From positions 310,001 to 374,000 of the forward strand of contig NZ_NIWW01000002.1 of the NCBI RefSeq assembly GCF_002201535.1: a stretch of DNA of 64,000 nt, written 5' to 3'. This document shows positions 48,194-57,443 of the stretch, one piece after another. Source of the stretch: Lacimicrobium sp. SS2-24 (GTDB taxonomy: Bacteria > Pseudomonadota > Gammaproteobacteria > Enterobacterales > Alteromonadaceae). The notes beneath the pieces were generated by a model that saw only the letters and a list, made by a program, of their open reading frames with translations, did not search any database and was not told where the DNA came from. Each line of letters begins with the position of its first letter. The stretch's first letter is position 1. The position numbers were made by a program, and so were the translations under genes.

Positions 48194-49078
48194 TCAGGCC
48201 AGTTTATGCTGGGCAATCAATTCGGCGGTGTGAAGACCGGCGGCGGTCATAATGTCGAGGTTGCCAGCGTAGTTGGGTAAAAAGTCACCTCGACCCTCGA
48301 CCTCCAGATATATGGATACCTTATTACCATCAAATACCGGGCCGTTTTTCAGCCGGTAACCGGGTACATAGGCCTGAACCTTTTCGACCATTTTAAGGAC
48401 GGAGTCGGTAATGGCGTGTTCATCGGGCTGACTCTCACACAGGCAGTGAATAGTATCGCGCATGATGAGAGGCGGCTCTGCCGGGTTAATAATAATAATC
48501 GCTTTACCTTGCTGTGCTCCGCCCACAGATTCCACGGCACTGGCTGTGGTACGGGTAAACTCATCAATATTTTGCCGGGTACCGGGGCCGACAGAGCGGC
48601 TGGAAACCGTAGCCACAATTTCGGCGTACGTGACCGCCTGTATCTGAGCGACTGCCGCCACCATGGGGATGGTGGCCTGACCGCCACAGGTAACCATATT
48701 GACGTTATCGAGTTTGCCCGGCTCCAGTTTACCCAGATTGACCGGGGGCACGCAGAACGGGCCGATAGCGGCAGGCGTCAGGTCGACCATGGTCACACCC
48801 AGAGCATTCAGTTTTTCGGCATTGGCTTTGTGCGCGTACGCCGATGTGGCATCAAATGCGATGCCGATATTCATTTCCTGCACCTGCTCTAATGCCCCTT
48901 CTACACCCGTGGAACAGGTAGCGATACCAAGATTAGCCGCGCGCTTTAAACCCTCTGACGCCGGATCGACCCCTACCATCAGTACCGGGTTAATGTATTC
49001 ACTACGCAGCGCCTTGTAGAGCAGGTCGGTGCCGATATTTCCCGGCCCAATAATGGCGGCATTGATTTTATTACTCAT
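48194..49078 (-). CDS. Acetaldehyde dehydrogenase (acylating)
   Basis: A 294-residue DmpF/MhpF/BphJ-type enzyme that oxidises acetaldehyde to acetyl-CoA with NAD+ and CoA. The N-terminal Rossmann motif [14 protein letters not shown] and the catalytic region [18 protein letters not shown] (Cys near 132) are intact. It partners the aldolase immediately downstream (NbaJ role). Start follows the NSS transporter stop by 37 bases. Confidence 0.95.
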   Translation of the reverse strand: MSNKINAAIIGPGNIGTDLLYKALRSEYINPVLMVGVDPASEGLKRAANLGIATCSTGVEGALEQVQEMNIGIAFDATSAYAHKANAEKLNALGVTMVDLTPAAIGPFCVPPVNLGKLEPGKLDNVNMVTCGGQATIPMVAAVAQIQAVTYAEIVATVSSRSVGPGTRQNIDEFTRTTASAVESVGGAQQGKAIIIINPAEPPLIMRDTIHCLCESQPDEHAITDSVLKMVEKVQAYVPGYRLKNGPVFDGNKVSIYLEVEGRGDFLPNYAGNLDIMTAAGLHTAELIAQHKLA

Positions 49079-49114
49079 AATGGCCTCACAAATTTAAAGA
49101 TAGAAACGGCGGGA

Positions 49115-50485
49115 TCAGAAATTGTTGATAAACATCAGTACCAGTACACCGGGTGCGATAACTCTCGACACCCACAGCCAGACTCTGTATCTGATGCTGT
49201 CAGATTGCCAGCCCAGTTCGTCGGCGCTGATATGCCTGGCGACCACCCAACCCACAAAGAGCACCACGAAGATCCCGCCCAGAGGCATGGCGATATTAGA
49301 GGTGAAATAGTCGAACAGGCCAAAGAAGGTTGTCGTCGCAAAAGCCGGAATAAAACCCAGCGGATAGACGTCGGCAAGCAGGTTAAATGACAGTGCAGCC
49401 AAAATGCCCAGCCCCCAGGCCATGGAACCGGCACACAACGAGGCACGACGACGGGACCAGGTGGTTTTATTCATCAACCAGCTGGTTGGTACTTCGAGCA
49501 TGCAGATGGCCGAGGTCAGGGCGGCAAAAAATAACAGGGTAAAAAACAATGCCCCGAGCAGCGCGCCCGCTGGCATCTGTGCAAAGGCGACCGGCAGTGA
49601 CACGAATACCAGTCCGGGGCCTTCCGCAGGATTAAGACCAAAGGCAAAAATGATCGGGAAAATGGCCAGGCCTGCCAACAGCGCAACCAGCGTATCTGCA
49701 GCCACAATGGTCACGGAGGAACGGGGAATGGAGGTGTTTTTATTCATATAAGCGCCGTAGACCATTAAATTGGTCAGTCCGACACTGATAGAGAAAAAGG
49801 CTTGTCCTGTGGCCTCCAATACAACGCCCGGCGTAACTTTAGAAAAATCCGGAGTGAACAGAAATGCCAGCGCAGCAGAAAAATCCCCTATCCAGGCGGC
49901 ATAGCCCACCATCATCAGCAACATGACAAATAGCAGTGGCATGACGATTTTGACCAGGCGCTCGACACCGCCGGCCAGCCCCAGTGAAGAAATGCCTACA
50001 ACCAGTGCCAGAAACAGAATATGCCAGAACAGAATCAGTCCCGGAGCGGCCTGTAGGTTGTCAAAGACCGTTGACACAGCCTCGGCGTTCAGTCCTTGCA
50101 AGTTACCCGATGCCAGTTCCAGCACATAGGCCATCGTCCAGCCGCCAACGATGGCATAGAAAGACAGAACCAAAACGGCGCCTAACACACCGAGGTTACC
50201 CATATGCCGCCACATGGAACTGCCTCTGGATTCCCGGGACACCGTTGCAATAGCTTGAGGTGGGCTGTTCCTGCCTCTTCGCCCTACCATTAACTCAGCA
50301 ATCAGTACCGGCATGGCAATCAGCAGTGCGGCGAGAATATAAATAAACACAAAGGCGCCACCCCCATTCATGCCTGCGGTATAAGGGAAACGCCAGATAT
50401 TCGCCAGCCCTACAGCGGTGCCAATAGAGGCCATCATAAAGGCAAAATGTGAAGACCATTGTGGGGCAGTGCGAGTGGATGACAT
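49115..50485 (-). CDS. Sodium-dependent NSS-family transporter, possible aromatic amino acid uptake
   Basis: A 456-residue neurotransmitter:sodium symporter (LeuT fold) with 11-12 helices. The family motif GTAVGLANIWRFPYTAGMNGGGAF near 20-45 supplies the Na+ and substrate sites of TM1. Location between kynureninase and the acetaldehyde dehydrogenase suggests uptake of tryptophan or kynurenine; this is inference from position. Confidence 0.88.
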   Translation of the reverse strand: MSSTRTAPQWSSHFAFMMASIGTAVGLANIWRFPYTAGMNGGGAFVFIYILAALLIAMPVLIAELMVGRRGRNSPPQAIATVSRESRGSSMWRHMGNLGVLGAVLVLSFYAIVGGWTMAYVLELASGNLQGLNAEAVSTVFDNLQAAPGLILFWHILFLALVVGISSLGLAGGVERLVKIVMPLLFVMLLMMVGYAAWIGDFSAALAFLFTPDFSKVTPGVVLEATGQAFFSISVGLTNLMVYGAYMNKNTSIPRSSVTIVAADTLVALLAGLAIFPIIFAFGLNPAEGPGLVFVSLPVAFAQMPAGALLGALFFTLLFFAALTSAICMLEVPTSWLMNKTTWSRRRASLCAGSMAWGLGILAALSFNLLADVYPLGFIPAFATTTFFGLFDYFTSNIAMPLGGIFVVLFVGWVVARHISADELGWQSDSIRYRVWLWVSRVIAPGVLVLMFINNF

Positions 50486-50522
50486 TTCAGTTCCTCTTTA
50501 TGGCTGACAAATGAGGGTGGGA

Positions 50523-51761
50523 TTAGGTAACCGCATGGCGCTGATTAAAACGAGGTTCCTGCCAGCGGCCACTTTGCATAATGTCTTTAAAGCGCTGCAC
50601 CGCATCCCAGATGTCGGCATAACTGTTGTAAAGAGGCGCAAAGCCGAACCGTAGAATGTCGGGGGCACGGAAATCACCCACTACACCGGCATCAATCAGT
50701 GCCTGCATAATGGGATAGCCTTCGGGGTGACTGAAGGCAACCTGGCTGCCACGCCGTTCATCGTCGCGGGGGCTGACCAGCGTAAATCCGTAGTCGCCGC
50801 AGTGGCTTTCCACCAGTTCGATAAAGTACCGGGTCAGTGCCTGAGATTTAACGCGCACCTGCTGCATATCTGCCGCGCACATCAGGTCAATGCCCACTTC
50901 GGTAACGGCCAGGCTCAGTATCCCCTGAGTGCCCGTCAGCATCTGACTAATGCCTTCTCCGGGCTGGTAGTCGCGCTCGAATTTAAATGGCGCACTGTGG
51001 CCCCACCAGCCGCTCAGCGGCTGATTGACTTTGTTCTGATGGCGTTTGGCTACAAAGATAAACGCCTGACTGCCCGGCCCCCCGTTAAGGTATTTGTAGG
51101 TACAGCCAACTGCGAGGTCGGCGTTCGCGGCATTTAAATCGACCGGCAAAGCGCCGGCGCTGTGGCACAAATCCCAGACCACCAGGCAGCCTTTTTGCTG
51201 TGCCTGTTCAGTGATGGCCTGCATGTCCAGCAATCGGCCACTTTTGTAGTGCACCTGAGTCAGGCACACCACGGCTACCTGCTCGTCAATTTTGTCTGCA
51301 AATTCGTGTTCTTCAGCGAAGCGCACTTCAAAGTCATCACCGAGCTGTGCCACCAGACCCTGAATCATGTAGTTGTTAGTGGGAAAGTTACTGCCTTCCA
51401 TCAACACCACTTTGCGCGTTGGCTTGAGTTTGAGTGCCGTAGCGACGGCTTTATATAAATTGATGCCGGTGGCGTCGGTACATACCACTTCGCCTTTATT
51501 GGCACCGATAAGGCCAGCAATTTTGTCACCAATACGATAAGGCAATTCAAACCAGTGATGGGTATTCCAGCTGCGTATAAGATCTTTCCCCCACTCCTGC
51601 TCCAGCACTTCTTTGGCGCGCTGTGCGGCTTTTTTGGGGCGCGCCCCAAGGGAATTACCATCCAGATAAATTTCTCCCGGATTCAGCGCGAATTTATCGC
51701 GAAAGCTCGCCAGTGGATCTTGTTTATCGAGTTTTTCAAAGTGTTCTCTGGTATAGATCAT
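50523..51761 (-). CDS. kynU: Kynureninase
   Basis: A 412-residue PLP-dependent hydrolase that cleaves kynurenine or 3-hydroxykynurenine to (3-hydroxy)anthranilate and alanine. The PLP lysine lies in GCTYKYLNGGPGS near 230, and the family motif YLDGNSLGARPK near 32 is present. It is the first gene of the minus-strand operon and feeds the 3-hydroxyanthranilate pathway on the other strand. Tryptophan 2,3-dioxygenase, formamidase and kynurenine 3-monooxygenase genes are not in the window. Confidence 0.96.
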   Translation of the reverse strand: MIYTREHFEKLDKQDPLASFRDKFALNPGEIYLDGNSLGARPKKAAQRAKEVLEQEWGKDLIRSWNTHHWFELPYRIGDKIAGLIGANKGEVVCTDATGINLYKAVATALKLKPTRKVVLMEGSNFPTNNYMIQGLVAQLGDDFEVRFAEEHEFADKIDEQVAVVCLTQVHYKSGRLLDMQAITEQAQQKGCLVVWDLCHSAGALPVDLNAANADLAVGCTYKYLNGGPGSQAFIFVAKRHQNKVNQPLSGWWGHSAPFKFERDYQPGEGISQMLTGTQGILSLAVTEVGIDLMCAADMQQVRVKSQALTRYFIELVESHCGDYGFTLVSPRDDERRGSQVAFSHPEGYPIMQALIDAGVVGDFRAPDILRFGFAPLYNSYADIWDAVQRFKDIMQSGRWQEPRFNQRHAVT

Positions 51762-52182
51762 AATATGTCTGCCAATAGGTTCCGGACGTTACTAAACGAC
51801 CCTGATGAAATCATGTTAGAGAGTTGTGCCTTTTGTTAAAAATAATAATAATTGCGCCAGCTATATCATTAATTGTATGTCAAAGGTGAAACCAAGATAT
51901 CAGTCTACCCGCTGACGCTTCTATTGTGACGAGGTGAAGGTGGTAACTTTTGGTTTTAATTACCGCGTTGGCACAACATGGGTTCTCCTGTGGGTCAGGC
52001 GAGGAATGCAGGCAGGCATCTCAAATGTTATAGATATGTAAATTATGTTATAGCAGAGGCAAAACAAAGTATTTCTATTATAACAACACCTCCCTTAGGG
52101 TTATTTCACAGCGGCGGGGGAATGTCTCTCTGGCCCATTGGATCACAACCTTAACCCTGGTTACCGGGGAGGAGTACACAAG
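51762..52182. other. 421-base intergenic region between kynU and the TonB receptor
   Basis: Divergent promoter region. It contains a direct repeat ATGTTATAG at 52025-52033 and 52045-52053 (20-base period) and a related inverted CTATTATAAC near 52075. No ORF or RNA gene was recognised. Confidence 0.5.
52025..52053. promoter_or_regulatory. Direct repeat, candidate operator of the TonB receptor gene
   Basis: Two ATGTTATAG copies exactly 20 bases apart, about 130 bases before the receptor start. The period equals two helical turns, so a dimeric regulator could bind one face. Inference only. Confidence 0.35.
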
Positions 52183-54471
52183 ATGAGATTGACCAAAAAC
52201 CCTTTAATTCGTCGCCATCCGCTGGCTATGAGTATTGCCCTGGTACTTTCCGGTAACGCAATGGCACAGGATGTTGAGGCAGAATCGTCGGCGAAAACCA
52301 TTGAAGTGATTAAGGTTACTGCCAGACATAAGGTCGAGAGCCTGCAGGAAACGCCCATCGCCATCTCTGCGTTCAGCGGCGACGATCTCAATGATGCCCG
52401 TATCGACGCGCTTAATGGGATTGCTGAGCGCGTACCGGGTTTTCAGATGAATGTGTATAACGCCGCGGAGCCGGAGCTGTTTATGCGTGGTATCGGCAGT
52501 GATATTGAAAGTGCCGGAGCCGGTGCGGCCATTGGTGTGTATGTGGATGGTGTATATATCTCCCGCGGTGTGGCTGCAGCCATGGATCTTTACGATTTGG
52601 CCAGTGTTGAGGTACTGCGTGGCCCGCAGGGCACCTTATACGGTAAGAACGTGGTGGGCGGAGCGATTAATTTTATCACCCGCAAGCCTTCGCAGGCCTA
52701 TCCCGAAGGAAAAGTCGAACTGAATGTGGGCAATTATGGTCTGCTCGAAGGCAAAGGCTATGTGACCGGCGGTCTGGCCGACAATGTTGGCGGAAAGCTT
52801 GCCTTCAGTGCCACCAAGCGGGATGGCTTTGGTGAGAACACTTATACCGGCAATGATGCCGACACCATGGACAGATATAGCCTGCGTGGTCAGCTATTGT
52901 TTACCCCCGCAGATGATCTGGAAATACTGCTCAGTGCTGATGCTTCCGATTCGGATTCGGTACCCCCTGTGCGTTACATCAGTTACAGCGATGGGCGTAA
53001 TCAGCCTTTTATCAGCGACGATCCCCGCCATGCCCGTAATGAATTTGACGGTTTTGAGAAAGCCAAGGTCAAAGGTATCAGCGCAAAAGTCGACTATCAG
53101 TTGACGAATGCGACCCTGACCTCCATCACTGCTTACCGCGACAATGAATTTTCCTTCTTTGAGAACGCGGCAGCCGGACTGGTGGACACGTCAGTATTTT
53201 ATGACCCTTGGGGAGATCCCGCCAACAACAATGTTGCCGGTGATGACGAGATTGCTGCGTTACAGGTAGACGATATGTGGTACCAGCAAAAGAATGAGCA
53301 ATCCTCTCAGTTCTCACAGGAGTTCCGTCTCGCCGGTGTCAGTGGCGCGGTGGACTGGCAGCTGGGTGCCTATTATATGCGTGAAGACATCGAGCGTGAT
53401 GAAATGGTGCAGTATTGGTTCCATACTCAGTGGGGCACCACTACCGGCCGACTTTACAATATCACTGAGAATGTCACCGACAGCTATGCGGTGTTTGGCC
53501 AGGCCAGTTATAACTTCAATGAGAAATGGCGAGTTACCGCAGGGTTGCGCTGGAGTGAAGACAAAAAAGATTTCCGCTCAGTGGCGTGGGGGCGCCGCTT
53601 TGATAACTGGGATACCCTGCATCAGGATCTGAATGGTAACCGGGTCGAGCGTTATGATGTGTCAACGTCAGAATCCTGGGATGCCTGGACACCAAGTCTG
53701 GTGGTGGATTACAAAGCCGACAAAGACTTGTTTTATTATTATTCGCTCTCCAGGGGTTACAAAGCCGGTGGCTTTAATGGCGAGGGCCCGGAAAGTGCTG
53801 AAGAAGCGATTCTTGCCTTCGCACCGGAATTTGCCCTTAACCACGAAATCGGTTTGAAGTCGCAAGCCTTTGATGACCGTTTGCGTCTCAATGCGGCCGT
53901 GTTCTTTACACAGTACACCGATATGCAGAACCAGATCTGGGTCGAGACCGGTCCAAATACGCCAGACGACCTGGAAGTCAGAAACGGTACCGGTGAAGCC
54001 AAAGGCCTTGAGCTGGAACTGACCGCGCTGGTTACCGACAACTTCACCCTGACCGGTAGTTATGGCTTTATCGATGCTGAATTTACCGATTCTTTCGAAG
54101 TTGACGGAGAAGATTTTCAGGGTAACAGAATGCGCCGTACTCCGGAGCACAGCCTGAATCTGGCCGCTACCTATGACTGGGAGACAGAGAGCGGCTATTG
54201 GTCCGCGCGACTGGATTACCAGTATCAGGACGAGTACTTCTTCGATAACTCCAATGATCCACTGACCCAGGTCGACTCTGAAACCACCCTTAATGCCAGT
54301 GTGCAACTGGCCAGCCTGGACGATACATGGTCGGTGCAACTGTGGGGTAAAAACCTTACCGATGAACAGAATATTGCCTCGACGACGGTCTATGCGGCCT
54401 GGGACAATACGGTATTCTCATCCTACAAAGCCCCCAGAACCTTTGGTGTGTCAGTCACCTATCAGTTCTGA
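52183..54471 (+). CDS. TonB-dependent outer-membrane receptor near the kynurenine genes
   Basis: A 762-residue receptor: signal peptide (...SGNAMAQ), TonB-box region IEVIKVTARHKVESLQETPIAISAF, plug (LASVEVLRGPQGTLYGKNVVGGAIN) and a 22-strand barrel ending in VTYQF. The ATG at 52183 follows GGGGAGGAG and is preferred to the TTG at 52138. It is divergent from kynU and before the MFS gene. It could import a tryptophan-like compound or the substrate of the second cluster; the ligand is unknown. Confidence 0.93.
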   Translation: MRLTKNPLIRRHPLAMSIALVLSGNAMAQDVEAESSAKTIEVIKVTARHKVESLQETPIAISAFSGDDLNDARIDALNGIAERVPGFQMNVYNAAEPELFMRGIGSDIESAGAGAAIGVYVDGVYISRGVAAAMDLYDLASVEVLRGPQGTLYGKNVVGGAINFITRKPSQAYPEGKVELNVGNYGLLEGKGYVTGGLADNVGGKLAFSATKRDGFGENTYTGNDADTMDRYSLRGQLLFTPADDLEILLSADASDSDSVPPVRYISYSDGRNQPFISDDPRHARNEFDGFEKAKVKGISAKVDYQLTNATLTSITAYRDNEFSFFENAAAGLVDTSVFYDPWGDPANNNVAGDDEIAALQVDDMWYQQKNEQSSQFSQEFRLAGVSGAVDWQLGAYYMREDIERDEMVQYWFHTQWGTTTGRLYNITENVTDSYAVFGQASYNFNEKWRVTAGLRWSEDKKDFRSVAWGRRFDNWDTLHQDLNGNRVERYDVSTSESWDAWTPSLVVDYKADKDLFYYYSLSRGYKAGGFNGEGPESAEEAILAFAPEFALNHEIGLKSQAFDDRLRLNAAVFFTQYTDMQNQIWVETGPNTPDDLEVRNGTGEAKGLELELTALVTDNFTLTGSYGFIDAEFTDSFEVDGEDFQGNRMRRTPEHSLNLAATYDWETESGYWSARLDYQYQDEYFFDNSNDPLTQVDSETTLNASVQLASLDDTWSVQLWGKNLTDEQNIASTTVYAAWDNTVFSSYKAPRTFGVSVTYQF

Positions 54472-54478
54472 TTAACGA

Positions 54479-54505
54479 CAGGTCGGGGCATGTCGCCCCG
54501 GCCTG
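54479..54505 (+). terminator. Terminator-like hairpin after the TonB receptor
   Basis: CAGGTCGGGGC-ATGTC-GCCCCGGCCTG, an 11-bp stem with one G-T pair, 8 bases after the stop. The downstream T-tract is weak (CTGTTTCGTT). Confidence 0.6.
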
Positions 54506-54626
54506 CTGTTTCGTTACTTTCCTTTCAGTGCAACCGCTGTAGTGATACCCCGGCGTGAGCCAATCGCTACCCCAAAGATGCCTACAAAAATATAACATCT
54601 GATTAAAGTGTTCTTGACAGTTAACA

Positions 54627-54654
54627 TGTATACAAATAGATTTAAATGTATTCA
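54627..54654 (+). promoter_or_regulatory. Paired GntR-type operator upstream of the MFS gene
   Basis: TGTATACA at 54627-54634 and TGTATTCA at 54647-54654, 20 bases apart start to start. The same pair with the same spacing occurs at 56002-56029, and one such site (TGTATAC) lies before the GntR gene. It is proposed as the binding site of the GntR/FCD protein at 58751-59404. Confidence 0.6.
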
Positions 54655-54672
54655 TAAAGAGAGGGCAATCCC

Positions 54673-55983
54673 ATGAATGAACGAGTAGAGCAGAGTGCAG
54701 TAAAGCCCACCGGTATCTTTTATGGCTGGTGGATTGTAGTGGGGTCGATCATCGGTCTGGCCTTTGGTTACAGTGTGATCGCCATGTCTTTTGGTACCTT
54801 TATTAAGGAATTCGAGAGCAGTTTCGGCTGGAGTCGCGGTCAGATTTCGTTTGGCTCGACAGTGATTGGTATTACCGCCATTCTGTTTTTTCCTTATGTG
54901 GGCTCGCTGGTGGACAAATACGGTGCGAAGAAAGTTCTGGTGCCGTCCACCTTATTGTTCGCGGTGACCATAGCGTCGATGTCTCTGATGACCTCTTCTA
55001 TCTGGCATCTCTATGCCATGTGCATTCTGATCCCCTTGTTGGGCGCCGGAACAGCACCGCTGACCTATTCCAGATTACTGGTAAGCTGGTTTAACAAACG
55101 TCGCGGATTGGCTCTTGGTATTGGCCTTGCCGGCGTAGGGCTGGGTACAACCCTGGTGCCATTGATCGCCTCTTATTTCATCGGACTTTACAGCTGGCGC
55201 GAAGCCTATCTGGCCATCGGTCTGATCATTCTGGTGCTGGTATTGCCCATGACCAAATTCCTGATGCGGAATAAGCCAGCAGATATGGGGCTGCAACCCG
55301 ATGGTATCGCACCGCAAGCTGCGCCTAAAGCTACCACGGCACAGGCCACCACTGATAAACCCTTGATCGGCTATACCGCCAAAGAAGCGCTGAAACAGAA
55401 AACCTTCTGGCTAATGTTCGCATCCTTTCTGATTACCGGCCTGACCACCTCCACGGTGCTGGTACATCTGGTACCCATGATGATGGATCGCGGTTTAACC
55501 CTGCAACAGGCAGTGGAAACCTTTGCCTATCTGGGGATTTCCATCATTCTCGGGCGGCTGGTAGCCGGTTACCTGATGGATAAGTTTTTTGCCCCCTATG
55601 TGGTGGTGTTCTTTATGTTCGGCCCGGTGATTGGCCTGGCAGCGTTTGCACTTGGGGCTACCGGTCATTCCGCGGCTTTATGTACCGCACTTATCGGCAT
55701 CGCCATTGGCGCCGAATTTGATGTGATGGCTTATTTTACCAGTCGTTACTTTGGTAATCGTTCCTTTGGGGTCATTTATGGTTACAGCTATTCCGGATTC
55801 AAAATAGGTGCCAGCGTTGGCCCCCTAATCATGGGCGTGGCCTACGATCTGTTGGGGCGCTATACCGAGGTGCTGTGGGCCATGTCGGCGACGATGATTA
55901 TCTGCTGCGTGCTGATTCTGATGATGGGTAAGTACCCGGTGCTGCCGTCCAGACCTGCAGAAGCTGGCAGCACCTCAGTATAA
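54673..55983 (+). CDS. MFS permease, monocarboxylate/oxalate-formate-type
   Basis: A 436-residue 12-helix permease. The N-terminus FYGWWIVVGSIIGLAFGYSV and the loop SLVDKYGAKKVLVP (A-motif variant) fit the oxalate/formate antiporter-monocarboxylate branch of MFS. It probably takes up an organic acid that is the substrate of the cluster. Preceded by the paired operator; the next gene begins 78 bases later after a second operator pair. Confidence 0.85.
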   Translation: MNERVEQSAVKPTGIFYGWWIVVGSIIGLAFGYSVIAMSFGTFIKEFESSFGWSRGQISFGSTVIGITAILFFPYVGSLVDKYGAKKVLVPSTLLFAVTIASMSLMTSSIWHLYAMCILIPLLGAGTAPLTYSRLLVSWFNKRRGLALGIGLAGVGLGTTLVPLIASYFIGLYSWREAYLAIGLIILVLVLPMTKFLMRNKPADMGLQPDGIAPQAAPKATTAQATTDKPLIGYTAKEALKQKTFWLMFASFLITGLTTSTVLVHLVPMMMDRGLTLQQAVETFAYLGISIILGRLVAGYLMDKFFAPYVVVFFMFGPVIGLAAFALGATGHSAALCTALIGIAIGAEFDVMAYFTSRYFGNRSFGVIYGYSYSGFKIGASVGPLIMGVAYDLLGRYTEVLWAMSATMIICCVLILMMGKYPVLPSRPAEAGSTSV

Positions 55984-56001
55984 AGAACAAAATAAATTAC
56001 T

Positions 56002-56029
56002 TGTATACAATTATTGATAGATGTATTCT
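56002..56029 (+). promoter_or_regulatory. Paired GntR-type operator upstream of the aspartate-dehydrogenase-like gene
   Basis: TTGTATACAA (perfect palindrome, core TGTATACA at 56002-56009) and TGTATTCT at 56022-56029, again 20 bases apart. The pair lies 33 bases before the start codon. Confidence 0.62.
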
Positions 56030-56061
56030 TTGTTTGTGTTGTTCAAGATAACAGGTGAGAT

Positions 56062-56874
56062 ATGAGCCAGGACCTCAAAGTAGGCATTGCCGGTTTCGGC
56101 ACGATAGGCCGCGTTGTTGCCAAAGCCCTGGATGAGGGCATGGAAGGGCTGGTACTCAGTGGTATTGTCTCTGGCAATGAGCAAAAGGCTCGTCAGGCCA
56201 TGCAGCAACTGACTAAGCCTGTTGCCTTGCTGAATGCAAACAAACTGGCCAGCGAGGCCGATGTGGTGGTGGATTGTGCCCCCACTGCAGCCTTTATGGA
56301 CATTGCCGAACCTGTCCTCAGTGCGGGTAAAACCCTGATTACGGTAAGTGGTGCGGCCATCTTGCAGCACCCGCAAGTGGTTGAGCTGGCACGGCGCTGC
56401 CATGGCCGCATTATTCTCGCAACCGGGGCGTTTTTAGGGCTCGACGCCGTGCGTGCTGCGGCACTGGGAACCATCTATTCTGTCAGCATGGTCACCCGTA
56501 AGCCGCCTACGTCGTTGGTTAAAGCTAAGTACATTGTCGAAAACCAGATAGAGCTGCAGGGTTTAACCCAACCCTTGCAGGTTTTTAAAGGCAGTGCTGC
56601 AGAGGGATCCAGGTTGTTCCCGTCTAACGTTAATGTGGCCGCAGCCCTTGGTCTGGCGGGCGTGGGTGCGGATAAGACCGAACTGGAAATCTGGGCCGAC
56701 CCGGATAAAACCCGCAACACTCATACTATCCGCGTGGATGCTGACAGCGCCAGTTTTGAGATGACTATTGAAAACGTGCCCACGGTTGAGAATCCCGGCA
56801 CAGGGCGTATTACCGCACTCAGTGTGATTGAAGCCTTACGTTCGCTGACCTCGCCACTGCGGGTTGGCAGTTAA
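56062..56874 (+). CDS. L-aspartate dehydrogenase-like NAD(P)-dependent enzyme
   Basis: A 270-residue protein with an N-terminal Rossmann fold (VGIAGFGTIGRVVAKAL) and the C-terminal domain of the aspartate dehydrogenase (NadX, COG1712) family, including STVSGAAIL-like ITVSGAAILQH and the NVNVAAALGLAGVGADKTELEIWADP stretch. True NadX makes iminoaspartate for NAD synthesis, but here it sits with a VOC protein in a catabolic-looking cluster. Its real substrate may differ. Confidence 0.8.
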   Translation: MSQDLKVGIAGFGTIGRVVAKALDEGMEGLVLSGIVSGNEQKARQAMQQLTKPVALLNANKLASEADVVVDCAPTAAFMDIAEPVLSAGKTLITVSGAAILQHPQVVELARRCHGRIILATGAFLGLDAVRAAALGTIYSVSMVTRKPPTSLVKAKYIVENQIELQGLTQPLQVFKGSAAEGSRLFPSNVNVAAALGLAGVGADKTELEIWADPDKTRNTHTIRVDADSASFEMTIENVPTVENPGTGRITALSVIEALRSLTSPLRVGS

Positions 56875-56888
56875 CTTTTGCAGGAGTA

Positions 56889-57347
56889 ATGATTATGGCA
56901 GCAAAGCCAAGTTCACCGATTCAGTTAAAACATCTGGCCATGGCCTCCGACGATCCGGATAAGAGCAAAGCCTTTTTCGAGAATGTATTGGGGTGGGACG
57001 TGGCCGGGGTGGTTGCCAGTCGTAATGCCAACGGCTACTACATGACCGATGGCAATATTAATCTGGCCATCCTTAAGTTTAAGAACGGCCCGGCCGCTGG
57101 CAAAGAGTTTCCGCAGGGTTATGTGGGTCTTCACCATGTGGGTTTCCAGTGTGATGACATTGAGCAAATGGTGGCAAGCTTTAAGGCCAATGGTTATGAA
57201 CCGCGCCATGATGTGAATCTGGCTCAGGGCCTGGGTAAAAACCCGGCCAAAGACAATGCCGAGTATAAGATGAATGGCCCGGAAAATATCATGGTAGATA
57301 TCTCTGAACGGGGCTGGGTAGGCACGCAAAGTTATAAAACCCTGTAA
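56889..57347 (+). CDS. VOC-superfamily (glyoxalase/dioxygenase-like) protein
   Basis: A 152-residue protein with two beta-alpha-beta-beta-beta modules: HLAMASDDPDKSKAFFENVLGWDV and LHHVGFQCDDIEQMVASFKANG, ending PENIMVDISERG. Metal-ligand candidates are the first His (LKHLAM), HHVGF and the final Glu/Asp. It could be a small extradiol-type dioxygenase, isomerase or lyase. It follows the aspartate-dehydrogenase-like gene by 14 bases and ends in a terminator. Confidence 0.78.
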   Translation: MIMAAKPSSPIQLKHLAMASDDPDKSKAFFENVLGWDVAGVVASRNANGYYMTDGNINLAILKFKNGPAAGKEFPQGYVGLHHVGFQCDDIEQMVASFKANGYEPRHDVNLAQGLGKNPAKDNAEYKMNGPENIMVDISERGWVGTQSYKTL

Positions 57348-57383
57348 CAGGTTTTGTAAGACGTCCATGTTCGTCTTGCCTTG

Positions 57384-57423
57384 TCCCAAAGCCGGTTTGT
57401 GTGACGGTTTTGGGATTTTTTCA
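57384..57423 (+). terminator. Terminator after the VOC gene
   Basis: TCCCAAAGCCG-loop-CGGTTTTGGGA (11 bp, one G-T) followed by a T-run; 36 bases past the stop. Confidence 0.88.
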
Positions 57424-57443
57424 TTTTTACGGATCAGGCACCA

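Noticed and set aside
53668-54339. 223-codon minus-strand ORF inside the TonB receptor
   Set aside because: Antisense shadow of a well-supported gene.
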